Source: Hetaerina americana (Eukaryota; Arthropoda; Insecta; Odonata; Calopterygidae). Taken from it: a stretch of DNA of 64,000 nucleotides. The stretch is taken from the NCBI GenBank assembly GCA_022747635.1, contig JAKTNV010000005.1:44685238-44749237 (forward strand), given 5' to 3'. A model generated the notes under the pieces. That model was not told the origin of the DNA. It ran no database searches and worked only from the letters and a program-made list of their open reading frames with translations. This document shows, in pieces, positions 38,790 through 47,494 of the stretch. The position numbers and the translations under genes are program-made. Each line of letters opens with the position of its first letter. The first letter of the stretch is position 1.

Positions 38790-39060
38790 TTAGTAGGAAG
38801 CATCGACACCTCCAGTGGCCCACTTCCTCCGTCTAGTGACTGGAGGCAGGCGCGCACGCCCTTCGAGTTGCATCAGCGATGAAATCCTAAACTCAACCTT
38901 CCGGTCTCCCGGTCGTTTCGTCCGACGCGCTGGGCGACGTCATCACGCTCGTCCTCGACGTACTACTTACTTCCAGCGCTTCATTCATTCCCACTCGCTG
39001 CCTCCTCCCCTCCCTCGGCTCCATAACGGTAAAAGTGGCACTCACACTCTTGGTCACATT
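38790..39060. other. CpG-rich block, possible promoter or first exon
   Basis: Marked GC enrichment with many CG dinucleotides (38840-38960) inside AT-rich DNA. A GACGTCATCAC motif near 38936 resembles a CRE-type site. The minus strand has a donor-like GGAAGTAAGTAG near 38970-38960. The plus strand is open for 94 codons (38815-39099), arginine-rich and without recognisable features. Either strand could host a transcription start; I cannot choose. Confidence 0.27.
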
Positions 39061-39478
39061 GAACTGCGCGAAATGATAACTTCATCCAAGCATAGATGAG
39101 CAATGATCTCAGTGAACTGGCCGTGGATTCCTCTATTTCACCAGCGAGCGACTTGGGAGGACACGAACTATGGTTGCATCTCGAATCATATTGCTATTAC
39201 AGACAATTACATGGGATACTGCCGTTCATATTCCTAAATACCGATTCCTTCCCATCGTAGAAATATTACAAAGGAAAATTTACAACAGGGGTAACTTTTA
39301 ACGAAATAACACAAGGAAATACTCTATAACATATGTTATTATTCTCCTTTGGCATTAAGTGTTGTCATGTGATAAATTGAAAGTTAAATGAAGGTGTATC
39401 CTTTGAAGAGAGTTCTCCTTCACATTTTATTACCATATTGGCAGCAAATCATTCATACACCCTTTCATGGTGGTACAT
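39061..39478. other. AT-rich DNA, nothing recognised
   Basis: No feature seen before the mariner relic's terminus. Confidence 0.5.
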
Positions 39479-40600
39479 GGGTTGTTCAATAAGTCCTTAG
39501 GAAAAAATAGAAAAATTATATCGAGAGGATTTTTTTTTCAACGAAAGATTCTTATAGTTCGACAGACTTTTCCCATCGTTTCTCCAAATATTTTTGAGCA
39601 GCCCAAACGGTAGGATTTTGGAAGGCCCTCAAAATTGTATTAGTAAAGACTTCCTCGTTCGACGTGACCGTTTTCCGCTAAATCATTTATTCAAATTCGA
39701 AAATTAAAAAAAGTCACTGGGGACGTATACGGTGTATATTCGTAAGTTATAATAATTCGAAATTTAATTTCATAATTTTCGCCATCGAAACTGGTGGTTT
39801 ACACCCGAGTATTGTCTTGATAGAAGAGACTTTTTTGTTTACCAAACGAGGACTTTTTTCTTGATTTCTTCGCTCAAACGATGCAATAACAACGCATAAT
39901 AAACTCCATTTATCGTTTGTCCTTAATGCAATTAATCGACATATATTAAACCGTGTGCATCCCAAACTACCGTGGCCATCAACTCGTCAGCTAATTCACC
40001 GGTTTCGCCTTCTTCGAAGCCTTCGAAAACCCACTGTTACGACTTTTCCTTTGTCTCTGGAGTGTAGTGGTATATTCACATTTCATCCACGGCCAGTATC
40101 GTCACAAAAACCCGTCAGAATTGCAATGGAAAAGCACCAAACCTGCCTCCGCATCGACCACACGATTGAAATTATTGCACTGATAGCAAACGCAAAAAAT
40201 GCACGATTGAATATATATCACCGGTATCCATCTTGGCGAGATTTCTGGCGCACCCAATGTTTCGGGCAGCATTGAAAAAATGTGCCTAGTGGTGTATCTG
40301 TGGCCTCAACTATTTCAAGAACTTGAATTCATCGATCACCCAAGGCAATATCGTGGAATTCGTCATTCATTTCGGAGGAAGTCACTTCCACTGGACTTCC
40401 CAAACGAAGTTCATCATTTGTGGATGTCTGGCCACATTTAAACTCAATTATTCAATTATAAACAGTCGAAAATACAGTAGCAGATAGATGTGCCACGAAC
40501 TTCATCCAACTAAGTTTTGATATATTTTGGTGTGTATGCATGCAAGGCAGCAAGATATTTTAAATGCCATAGCCGACTTATTCCCGTGGAGGAGTCGAGT
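39479..40600 (-). mobile_element. degraded mariner transposon, second lineage
   Basis: The left boundary on the plus strand reads GTTGTTCAATAAGTCCTTAG (39481-39500), a mariner-type terminus. On the minus strand the transposase is readable in pieces from N to C: EFKCGQTSTNDELR (near 40450), VTSSEM and a DEFHDIALGDR region (40390-40330), VDE followed by IYHYTPETKEKS (40100-40030, first catalytic D kept), LMATVVWDAHGL (39980-39950), KSPRLVNKK, YQDN (39830-39815, second D), SMAKIMKLNFELL, PSDFF (third D, near 39710), then NPTVWAAQKYLEKRWEKS (39640-39565). Numerous stops and frame changes show long decay. Sequence and TIR differ clearly from the element at 3854-5184. A matching 5' inverted repeat was not found; beyond about 40600 the sequence is a repeat also present elsewhere. 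Confidence 0.85.
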
Positions 40601-40835
40601 ATTTTCCTCATCGTTCCTAAACTTCAAAAATAGCCTCATGTGACTTTTTGGTGTTTTTCAGCGGCAAGAAACACCGTAGCCAGAGTTTTTCACTATCAGA
40701 ATCAGGCGTAGGCGAGCAAAAAACAATTCCTTCGACTTGCAAAGTCTGGCGCTCACGCAACACTGGAGTCGAATAAATGAAACTTGTTCCACCTAAATTG
40801 ACATTTCAGACTAAGAAAAATCTAGCAGTTTTTAC
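40600..40835 (-). repeat. ~200-bp repeat X, copy 1 (adjacent to the mariner relic)
   Basis: Read on the minus strand: CTAGATTTTT, AAATGTCAATTTAGGTGG, GTTTCATTTATTCGACTCC, CTCGCCTACGCCTGATTC, AGTGAAAAACTC, GTGTTTCTTGCC, AAAAAGTCACATGAGGCT and GAACGATGAGGAAAA. The same ordered blocks occur on the plus strand at 41790-42000 and, more diverged, on the minus strand at 42530-42330. It may be the 5' leader of the mariner, or an independent repeat that the mariner inserted into. Confidence 0.75.
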
Positions 40836-41090
40836 CATCTATACTTCCCGCACTTGAGGGAATGTAAAGCAGGATTAATTTACTTGCGTACGACGAAGAA
40901 AAGACGAGAAGGTACTATAATAATCACCGCTAAAATCACTCTGATCTTAATCCAACTTTTGTAGCCGTTTGGTCCCGTCAGCTCACCGCCCCATCTCGAT
41001 CGCCCACCATCAACCCGCCCTTGAGAAGCACTTCCTCATTCCACACCTTCCTTTCCCTCCGCCTTCTCCCCTACTGCCCCTCCTTTCCCC
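40836..41090. other. mixed DNA with a pyrimidine-rich tract
   Basis: 41000-41100 is strongly C/T-rich on the plus strand, as before a splice acceptor; see the candidate exon that follows. Confidence 0.4.
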
Positions 41091-41106
41091 TGTGCCGTCG
41101 GGAGGT

Positions 41107-41256
41107 GGTCCTGCCTCCGAGCACGTATTACAACCAGAAGCGCAACTGGTCCACCTACCACCTGACTGACGATCGCTCACTGCCTTTCGAACGAATTGAA
41201 GGAAATGATAAGTTAAGCCAGTCGGTTTATTGGCGTCTTTGGAACTTCTTTGTCAC
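41107..41256 (+). CDS. candidate internal host exon, plus strand
   Basis: After the pyrimidine-rich tract and an AG at 41104, the frame reads VVLPPSTYYNQKRNWSTYHL. Third codon positions are overwhelmingly G or C over about 25 codons (GTC CTG CCT CCG AGC ACG TAT TAC and so on), quite unlike the AT-rich surroundings and typical of constrained coding. The frame stays open to 41264, and a weak donor CACAA then GTGGGTG could end the exon near 41255. The second half is AT-richer, so the true exon may be shorter. I recognise no domain. Confidence 0.3.
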
Positions 41257-41269
41257 AAGTGGGTGAACG

Positions 41270-41789
41270 CTGTAATTCCAAAAGATTTGCACAGCGGGAT
41301 ACATTCATAGCGTGGCAAGAAAGGGCATAAATAGGTTGCGTATGCGAAATCATTAGCTCATGTGTATTCAGCACGATGAACCGACTCGGCTCCTCTCGCG
41401 ACTAAGCGCTGGGTGGATGGATAAAAAAATATCATGGGCTTAAATGAATTCTAGGAAATGAAGCAGCGTTGGAGCGCTATTATTTTCACTATATTATGTC
41501 CCCAGTACCAACGACCACGGAAGTTGGGCCGCCTACAGCTCAGTCGCTCTCGCTTATACGGTATAAAAGACAGCGAGGTTATAAAATGAATGAAGGCAAA
41601 TTAGAATACATAAAAAAATTGCCTAATGATGATCACTAAAATTAATTTACAAATATTAATGATCAACGTAAATGAAACTTCAACGGTTGTTTTAGAGTTA
41701 AACCATGGGGAGTTCAATAAAGACTGGCCATATGTTTATGCTTCGCATAATTTATAATACCATCACATTTCATGCTATACCTGTATTAC
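41270..41789. other. no gene recognised
   Basis: Mixed composition; no frame or repeat that I can identify. Confidence 0.45.
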
Positions 41790-42000
41790 TAGCTTTAAGT
41801 GTAATGTCTAATCAAGAGGTGCAGGTTTCATATATTCAACTCCAGTATTTTGTCAGAGGAAGTCGTTTTAAGTAATATTGTGTTCTGTTCGCCTACGCTT
41901 GATTCAGACAGTGAAAAACTTGCAAAAATGTGTTTCTTCAGACGGAGAACAGCAAAAAGTCGCATGAGGCTGGTTCTCGAGCATAGGGACGACGAGGAAC
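41790..42000 (+). repeat. repeat X, copy 2 (left arm of an inverted pair)
   Basis: CTAGCTTTAAGTGTAATGTC, GGTTTCATATATTCAACTCC, GTTCGCCTACGCTTGATTC, AGTGAAAAACTT, GTGTTTCTTC, AAAAAGTCGCATGAGGCT and GGGACGACGAGGAACA follow copy 1 block by block. It is the left arm of an inverted pair with 42330-42530. Confidence 0.75.
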
Positions 42001-42329
42001 ACACGTCACATTAATATTTGCGTAAGAATCGTTATTTCGTCGCGGGTTTCGCGTTACCCATCGCGCACAAACACGTCAGAGCATGGGCAATTTTTTGCTA
42101 CCAATGCATGGGTGGCACTCAAAGTAATTTTCAATATTTTTTATATTTGGCGTATTTAACGGTCTTCTCTCAAACTGGCTGCATCGTTATTGCTTACTCC
42201 TGGAAGAGCATTGACTGAAGCTCCGGGTCCACATTTCAATTGAAATTATCTCGTCTCTCGTTGAACATTTTAAACCATTTCTAAAATTGCTATAGGGAAG
42301 AACACTCTCCACCAGCCTATTTTAGGCCG
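42001..42329. other. spacer between inverted copies of repeat X
   Basis: About 330 bases with no recognisable coding. A small hairpin GCCTA-TTT-TAGGC sits at 42315-42327. Confidence 0.5.
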
Positions 42330-42530
42330 GTAGAGTGTGTTCATAGGCAATACATAGGCTAACAATCTATTCAGGCGAAAGAAACACTTTAATGTAGCGT
42401 GGCAATCTACCTCTATCGTTGCCGTAGACGAACTAAACATGTTTCAACTTGCAATGGCTGCCACTGACACAATGTTGGTGTCGAATCAATGAAACTGGGC
42501 ACCACATACACATTGCGCTTAAAATTAAAT
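42330..42530 (-). repeat. repeat X, copy 3 (right arm of an inverted pair)
   Basis: On the minus strand: TTTAATTTTAAGCGCAATGT, GTGGTGCCCAGTTTCATTG, ATTCGACACCAACATTGTGT, TTGCAAGTTGAAAC, TTCGTCTACGG and AAAGTGTTTCTTTCGCC, in the order of copies 1 and 2. Together with 41790-42000 it forms a ~740-bp structure with inverted ends, as in a foldback or MITE-like element. Confidence 0.65.
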
Positions 42531-42639
42531 GTTTGAACCAAAAGTCATGCGAATAAAAATTTATGACCACATATTTTGGACAACCCTCCTCTAACCTCCC
42601 CTGGGATTATTTTTATGTATCTTGCAGTTGACCCAAAAA

Positions 42640-42795
42640 AAGCCAAAGTGTCCTTTAAATTGCATTATTAAACAATATAAAAACAATAAAAATCATTAGA
42701 GTCCGAGCCCGAGTCCTAGGCGGAGGAAATCCATCTAACGCGGGAATATGACCCGTGACCTCCAGATTAACGTTAACGCGCCTCTACCGAGGTCA
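42640..42795 (-). mobile_element. tRNA-like relic or SINE head, family C
   Basis: On the minus strand: a GACCTCGGTAGAGGCGCG block followed by TTAACGTTAATCTGGAGGTC and ACGGGTCATATTCCCGC, which tracks the A box, an anticodon-arm-like segment and the B box of an Asn-type tRNA. The acceptor stem is not restored and the loop sequences are eroded, so it is not a working tRNA gene. A tRNA-derived SINE head is the likeliest origin. Confidence 0.5.
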
Positions 42796-43162
42796 GCAAG
42801 CGTCGAAACAATTGAATTGGTTGAGGTCAAATAGTTTAGAGCTATCTTCACAGTCTTCATGATGAACATGCATTGGAAGAATAACGCAGGTTGGGCCAAA
42901 AGATCTTTGGCTTCGACATACGGTTGGTGCGTAATTATAATGCAAGAGTAAACGAAAGGCAGAAACAAAACGTCTTACTCTATCATGAGTCAATAAGTTA
43001 GAAGATTTTTTTTGGTAGGAAGGAACACTTGCATTTACTATTGCTAAGTAGACATTTTTAAGGACGTCTCACAACTCGGTAGGTAAAAATACCCATTTAA
43101 AATAAGAGAAATTGACTAAACACACTGATTACATTCAACTGTTCAGGCGAGATGTAGTGGAA
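42796..43162. other. AT-rich DNA, nothing recognised
   Basis: Short frames only. Confidence 0.5.
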
Positions 43163-43337
43163 GTTATGAGAAAAAACAAATTTGCACTTTGCCACAGGTT
43201 TACTGTAAGGTACAACGCGTTTCGGTTCACAGAACCATCATCAGGTATAAGACTGAGGATGTTTGTGTGAACCGAAACTCGTGTTATTATATTACCCATA
43301 AACCGGTGGAAAAGCGCAAATTTGTTTTTCTCATAAC
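43163..43337. repeat. long imperfect inverted repeat with hammerhead-like cores on both strands
   Basis: Outer arms GTTATGAGAAAAAACAAATT (43163-43182) and its near reverse complement at 43318-43337 pair well; inward the arms diverge but keep the pattern GCACTTTGCCACAGGTTTA against GCGCTTTTCCACCGGTTTA. Each strand holds a CTGANGA...GAAAC core near the middle. Read outward on the minus strand, the flank continues CTCATAACTTCCACTAC, comparable to the flank of the 10.5-kb palindrome (TATGAATTGCTTCCAC). This is an older, diverged relative of that palindrome. Confidence 0.82.
43213..43244 (-). ncRNA. hammerhead-ribozyme-like core (minus) with a weaker mirror on the plus strand
   Basis: On the minus strand from 43244: CTGATGA, T, hairpin GGTTC-TGT-GAACC (perfect 5-bp stem II), GAAA, then CGCG as a minimal stem III and TT. 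The plus strand at 43253-43277 has CTGAGGA, an eroded hairpin and GAAAC. The single T after the core recurs as in the 10.5-kb copy, so it is a family trait rather than a random insertion. Activity is untested. Confidence 0.42.
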
Positions 43338-44524
43338 GCACTAATAATGGTTCAAAAATACTCCAAATTCGGGACTCGCGATCACAACGAACTCATATGA
43401 AAAGCACATTATTTTAGATAAAAATAACTTTACTATCTTCAGCCTTGCCATTAGAAAATCAAAATTCTTTACAGTTGCATTATTAAAGCTTGGTGTCCAT
43501 ACATTAGTCGTATGCTCAGGGTCCTACTGGGGATATGATGCATATGCATAAATCAAATGAGCATTACTTCCCAGAAAAAAATCACTCAAGTACCTTTGAC
43601 CTGATGTAGTCACCAACATATGCGTCCCGTACCTTCTGTACTGGATGTACCCTATCGGTTATCATTTTACTTACTCAGCCCTGGCACACCTGGAAACGGG
43701 TATATCTAGGTATACAAGAAACTTAAGGCCTTTCCTATTCCTAGAATCACAGATGATAAAAAAAAATGTTCACCAAATATGTTGACCTGTGGTGAACCAC
43801 ATTCGTTGCACCTTAAACATACCGTCGTCATTATTTATTTACCTTGTACGCCATCGATTTATTCACCCTATTTGTGATATCTTTCCTTCTTTATGCGGTC
43901 CTTCGTCTCACTCAACCCCTCCCCCTTCACCTCCCTTCTCTCTCCGGGGCCTGAAACCCGATATCAGATTCGGCTGGTGGCGGTACATGTGGATGACTCA
44001 CCTCGATGCCCCCTCGAGATCGATGACGTGGCTTTGTTGTGGTTGTCAGAACCAATAATGAATTGGAGCCTTCAGAGGCTCCCGTGAGACGAGCTCACGA
44101 TATCCGGGGAAATTCGTCTCACACGATCAGCAGGTCGTCGCACGTGTCAGTTCAATTAACAGCGATGATGGGTGCCAATGGCATCGAACGCGGTCATTCG
44201 TTCGAAAAAACATTTTCAAGTTTACCAATATGCAAACGCTACCATCATTTATCGCCATTTCTCCCTGCACCACATCTCAAGTTTTTTCGCGCTTCCACCC
44301 ATTGAAAAATGGCTAAGATGTGTGACTCTGTGACCTATTGTGTATCCTTAAAGCGGACGCGTTACCCAATCTTCTAAGGTCACCTTTCTCAGCGTAGTTT
44401 TATAAATAATACAGATAATACAAGGTTAGCTAAATAGAAAAATACGTCACATAGTAAACTAATGTATTTATGGTATTTGCAATGAAAAACTATATCTTTA
44501 ATATTCCTCAGTATAATATTTGGT
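43338..44524. other. mostly non-coding; a GC-richer patch of uncertain coding status
   Basis: 43890-44200 is GC-richer. A pyrimidine-rich tract (43900-43945) leads to an AG at 43971-43972, after which both FGWWRYMWMTHLDAPS and, in another frame, IRLVAVHVDDSPRCPLEIDD are open. This could be an internal exon on the plus strand, but the frame cannot be decided and no clear donor follows. Confidence 0.25.
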
Positions 44525-44700
44525 TGCGAGTTGGGTTTCGTATTTCAACGTCATCTTGGGATCACCGTAAGATGACGTTGAACGTCAAAATCTCGGTCAA
44601 ATCTATAGAAAACACAACGGAATCACAAAGTTATAGTTTTTTATTCTAATATGAAGGGATTCCACTACCGCAAGCCAGAAAACACCAATCATAATTTCAT
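44525..44700 (-). repeat. decayed relative of the hammerhead-like inverted repeats (tentative)
   Basis: A 14-bp perfect inverted repeat (44544-44557 and 44569-44582, 11-base loop) is followed 50 bases later by CACAAAGTTATAGTTTTTTA and TATGAAGGGATTCCAC. That flank parallels the right flanks at 53.05 kb (AAAGTTTCTTTTTTTTA, TATGAAGGAATTCCAT) and 10.58 kb. The minus strand has a GTGATCCC...GAAATACGAAACCC stretch, at most a ruined core. Membership rests mainly on the shared flank. Confidence 0.4.
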
Positions 44701-45639
44701 TTTTATTTGCAATTCGCCATGAAGTACATTCTATTTACTTCTATTTCAGGGCACTTTAACTATCTTAAATCGACAACCATTAAGAGTATTCCCCTTTTAC
44801 ATCGACATCACAAATTAAATATGAATCTAACTGTTTGGTGCTTCGAATAATCAATCGAGAATAACAGCTCAGGTATGTTAGATGAATTTTGGGAGTATCC
44901 AATAAGTCGGTGCTGCGGCAAAGAGGTCAAGAATATTTAACGAGTCAATATGGAAAGGTGGTATCTAATAAGGATGATGGCAGATGTCCTACTTTCATCA
45001 TCCGTAGAGACGAAGCGTATTAGATGATATGAAGATCACAAAACCTTACTTAGTGTTGAATGTTATTTGATCCTAGGGTGTTGACAAAAAGTTAAGGACG
45101 AATTTTCCTTTTTACATTATTGTAAACTAAATTCTGATAAGGTAAATTAAATTAACTATGCACCGGCAAGTGCTAACGAAAAATTGTCCGTAAATTTTAC
45201 AACACTCAACTGTAAGCATATTATCCTCATAGCATAGTATCCTCATTATTTTACACAGTTATTCAGGGAGTAGGTTTATCTCAAGGCAACCAAGTAAACT
45301 TTCCTTCGTAACAAAAACTTCTATTCCAAAAAAGTTAATAATTATGGGAAGGGTTAATCTTATCCGTGGTAAAATTATCAGAAATTCAAATTTATCTGCC
45401 GCTTCATTTCTTGAAGTCGAAATTTATTCGCATATTATACTATATCAATAATAAACAGTTCGAGGTGACTCGAATTCGAAGCGAATGCGTATTTTCCCCA
45501 ACTACTTTTTTTACTTAGGATACGATAAAAAATCAATGGAAAAATCTGTCATGGATATCTATTAGAAACATTCAGGGATTCTACGTGGTTTCACCCTATA
45601 GTATGTGTACACAAAATATAGGCTTTGAAAAAAAGGAAA
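44701..45639. other. AT-rich DNA, nothing recognised
   Basis: No frame or repeat of note. Confidence 0.5.
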
Positions 45640-46235
45640 CACGAGGCTAAGGTATGGTTGAGAAGCTACTGGCAGATGCGCTTGCGAGTTTCCTTTCGTT
45701 CGTCCGAGAGCACTCGCGGCACCAACTTCGCACCCACCATTCGCTTACCCATGTTTTCAGTCAAAAGTCGATGCATATCACTTACAGGGATGCCAATTTC
45801 ATTAAAAACATGAGAATGCTTAATCTGCGACCCCTGTCCCACAAAGCCTCCGCTATTGCACTTTTCGACGTCTTCAACATCTTCTCTACCCTCCCGAAAC
45901 ACTTTGTTCCACTAAAAAATACAGATCTACCCATGGCGTTATCACCATAATCTGCCTTGAGAATGTCATGAGCCTCTTTCCCAATTTTGCCCAGTTTCAT
46001 GCGAAATTTGATCTGCTTCAATACCGGTCCATAACGAAGCGCAACAAGGCCACCTTATAGAGGTTTCGCAAACGATAGATGCGCACTCCATAAAGGCTTG
46101 GAGCCAACCGCCACCGGCCTCCAGGATTTCCCGAGACTCACACCCCGCGAACTCAGCAAGAGAAACCGCCGCCCGTCCGCCCGTTTATCCAGGAAAAAAT
46201 TAGTCATACTACCTTTGGGACAGACTTAGTATTTT
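45640..46235 (-). mobile_element. truncated mariner transposon, third lineage
   Basis: Minus strand, 5' end to a truncation in the DNA-binding region. A terminal-repeat-like GTCTGTCCCAAAGGTAG lies near 46231-46215 after a TA. A GC-rich leader (46190-46040) leads to the transposase N-terminus: KFRMKLGKIGKEAHDILK and ADYGDNAMGRS (46015-45920), then, after a frame change, FREGREDVEDVE, a decayed linker, and LLTENMGKRMVGAKLVPRVL and SDERKETRKRICQ (45720-45668). These are the first and second helix-turn-helix segments of a mariner transposase. The catalytic domain is absent: similarity stops near 45640. It is distinct from the two other mariners in this window. Confidence 0.85.
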
Positions 46236-47230
46236 CTTGGACTGTGGAGGAATAGAGGTGAGGGTTTATTATTGATTTTCATACCAAAAGCCTTGTCCAA
46301 ATGATTGAAGTGTTGAGGATAAAATTGCAATATTTTTAATAACTTTTTTCATACCTAATTGACATAGTTTTCAAACGAGAGAGTTAATCAAGCATCACGC
46401 TGAAGTATTTTACTTCCATTTGATATTTTGATACTTGACCTTCCAGTTCTCCCTCTTATAAATGTTTTAATAAAACCTCCTCCTGATTCCTATTAGAAAA
46501 TGTATCAGCACTGCTACGAATTTGTTAACATCCAGTTTTACTTTATTTCTTTGGAGACATTTGGTCAGCTCCTTTAGTTCTTTATTTGGTGTGTTACAAA
46601 TATTCAAATACTCTTTACCGTATGCACACAACAATGCATCAGTAGCCACCATATTGATAAAGCATATTTACAGTAAATTGTAATGAACAAAAAAAGTTAG
46701 TAATGTGTACTATAAATAAAAATTCTGGCAACGCACTTCCTGGGGGAATATACCTGTATATGCTATTTCTTAATATTTTGATCTACCTTAATTTATTTAC
46801 GTTACTTGTACTCTTTCATTTATATTAACTCAGGAACATTTCATAACAATACCTCTTGATCCATAATAAAGCAATTTTGTAGGCATCCACTTTCAGATTA
46901 TTTCTTTTGAGACAGCTCATTTAGTTCTTTATTTGATGTGTAATGTAAAAGGAAGGGATAAGCAGGTGCCTGTTTAGTTTCACTTTTCCTATAACTTTCC
47001 GAAATAAATTATCCAAGTCATCAATGATCATCTACTTCGGCATTATTTTCATGCCTACACGAAGAAAGAACTGACCTGTGAGAGGAAATAACACAATGTT
47101 CTACAAAACTTGAATATTTCTCTGCCTCAGTAAACATAGCACGGGTGAGCCATGTTAATGCCTGTAGATTTGCGAAACATCACGGGACCACTTTGTATCT
47201 TTTTTCCTCAAAATGATGACATCATGCTCC

Positions 47231-47235
<5 letters not shown>
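46236..47235. other. AT-rich DNA, no gene recognised
   Basis: An internal near-duplication: TTTGGTCAGCTCCTTTAGTTC at 46560-46580 and a CAGCTCATTTAGTTC block near 46914-46928, each followed by TTTATTTGRTGTG, suggests two copies of a short unclassified repeat. Confidence 0.45.
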
Positions 47236-47299
<64 letters not shown>

Positions 47300-47400
47300 T
47301 ATATAGATATATATACATATATATATATATACATATACATATATATATATATACATATATATACATATACATATATATACATACACATATATATACATAC

Positions 47401-47492
<92 letters not shown>
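47236..47492. repeat. long TA microsatellite with CA/TG interruptions
   Basis: About 255 bases, the longest simple repeat here. The outer thirds are pure TA; the middle (47290-47410) has regular ACATA interruptions. Open frames of up to 119 codons made of I and Y on both strands are artefacts. Confidence 0.96.

Positions 47493-47494
<2 letters not shown>

Noticed and set aside
42700..42790. Asn-type tRNA gene on the minus strand
   Set aside because: Arms are eroded and do not fold into a cloverleaf; better read as a SINE or tRNA relic.
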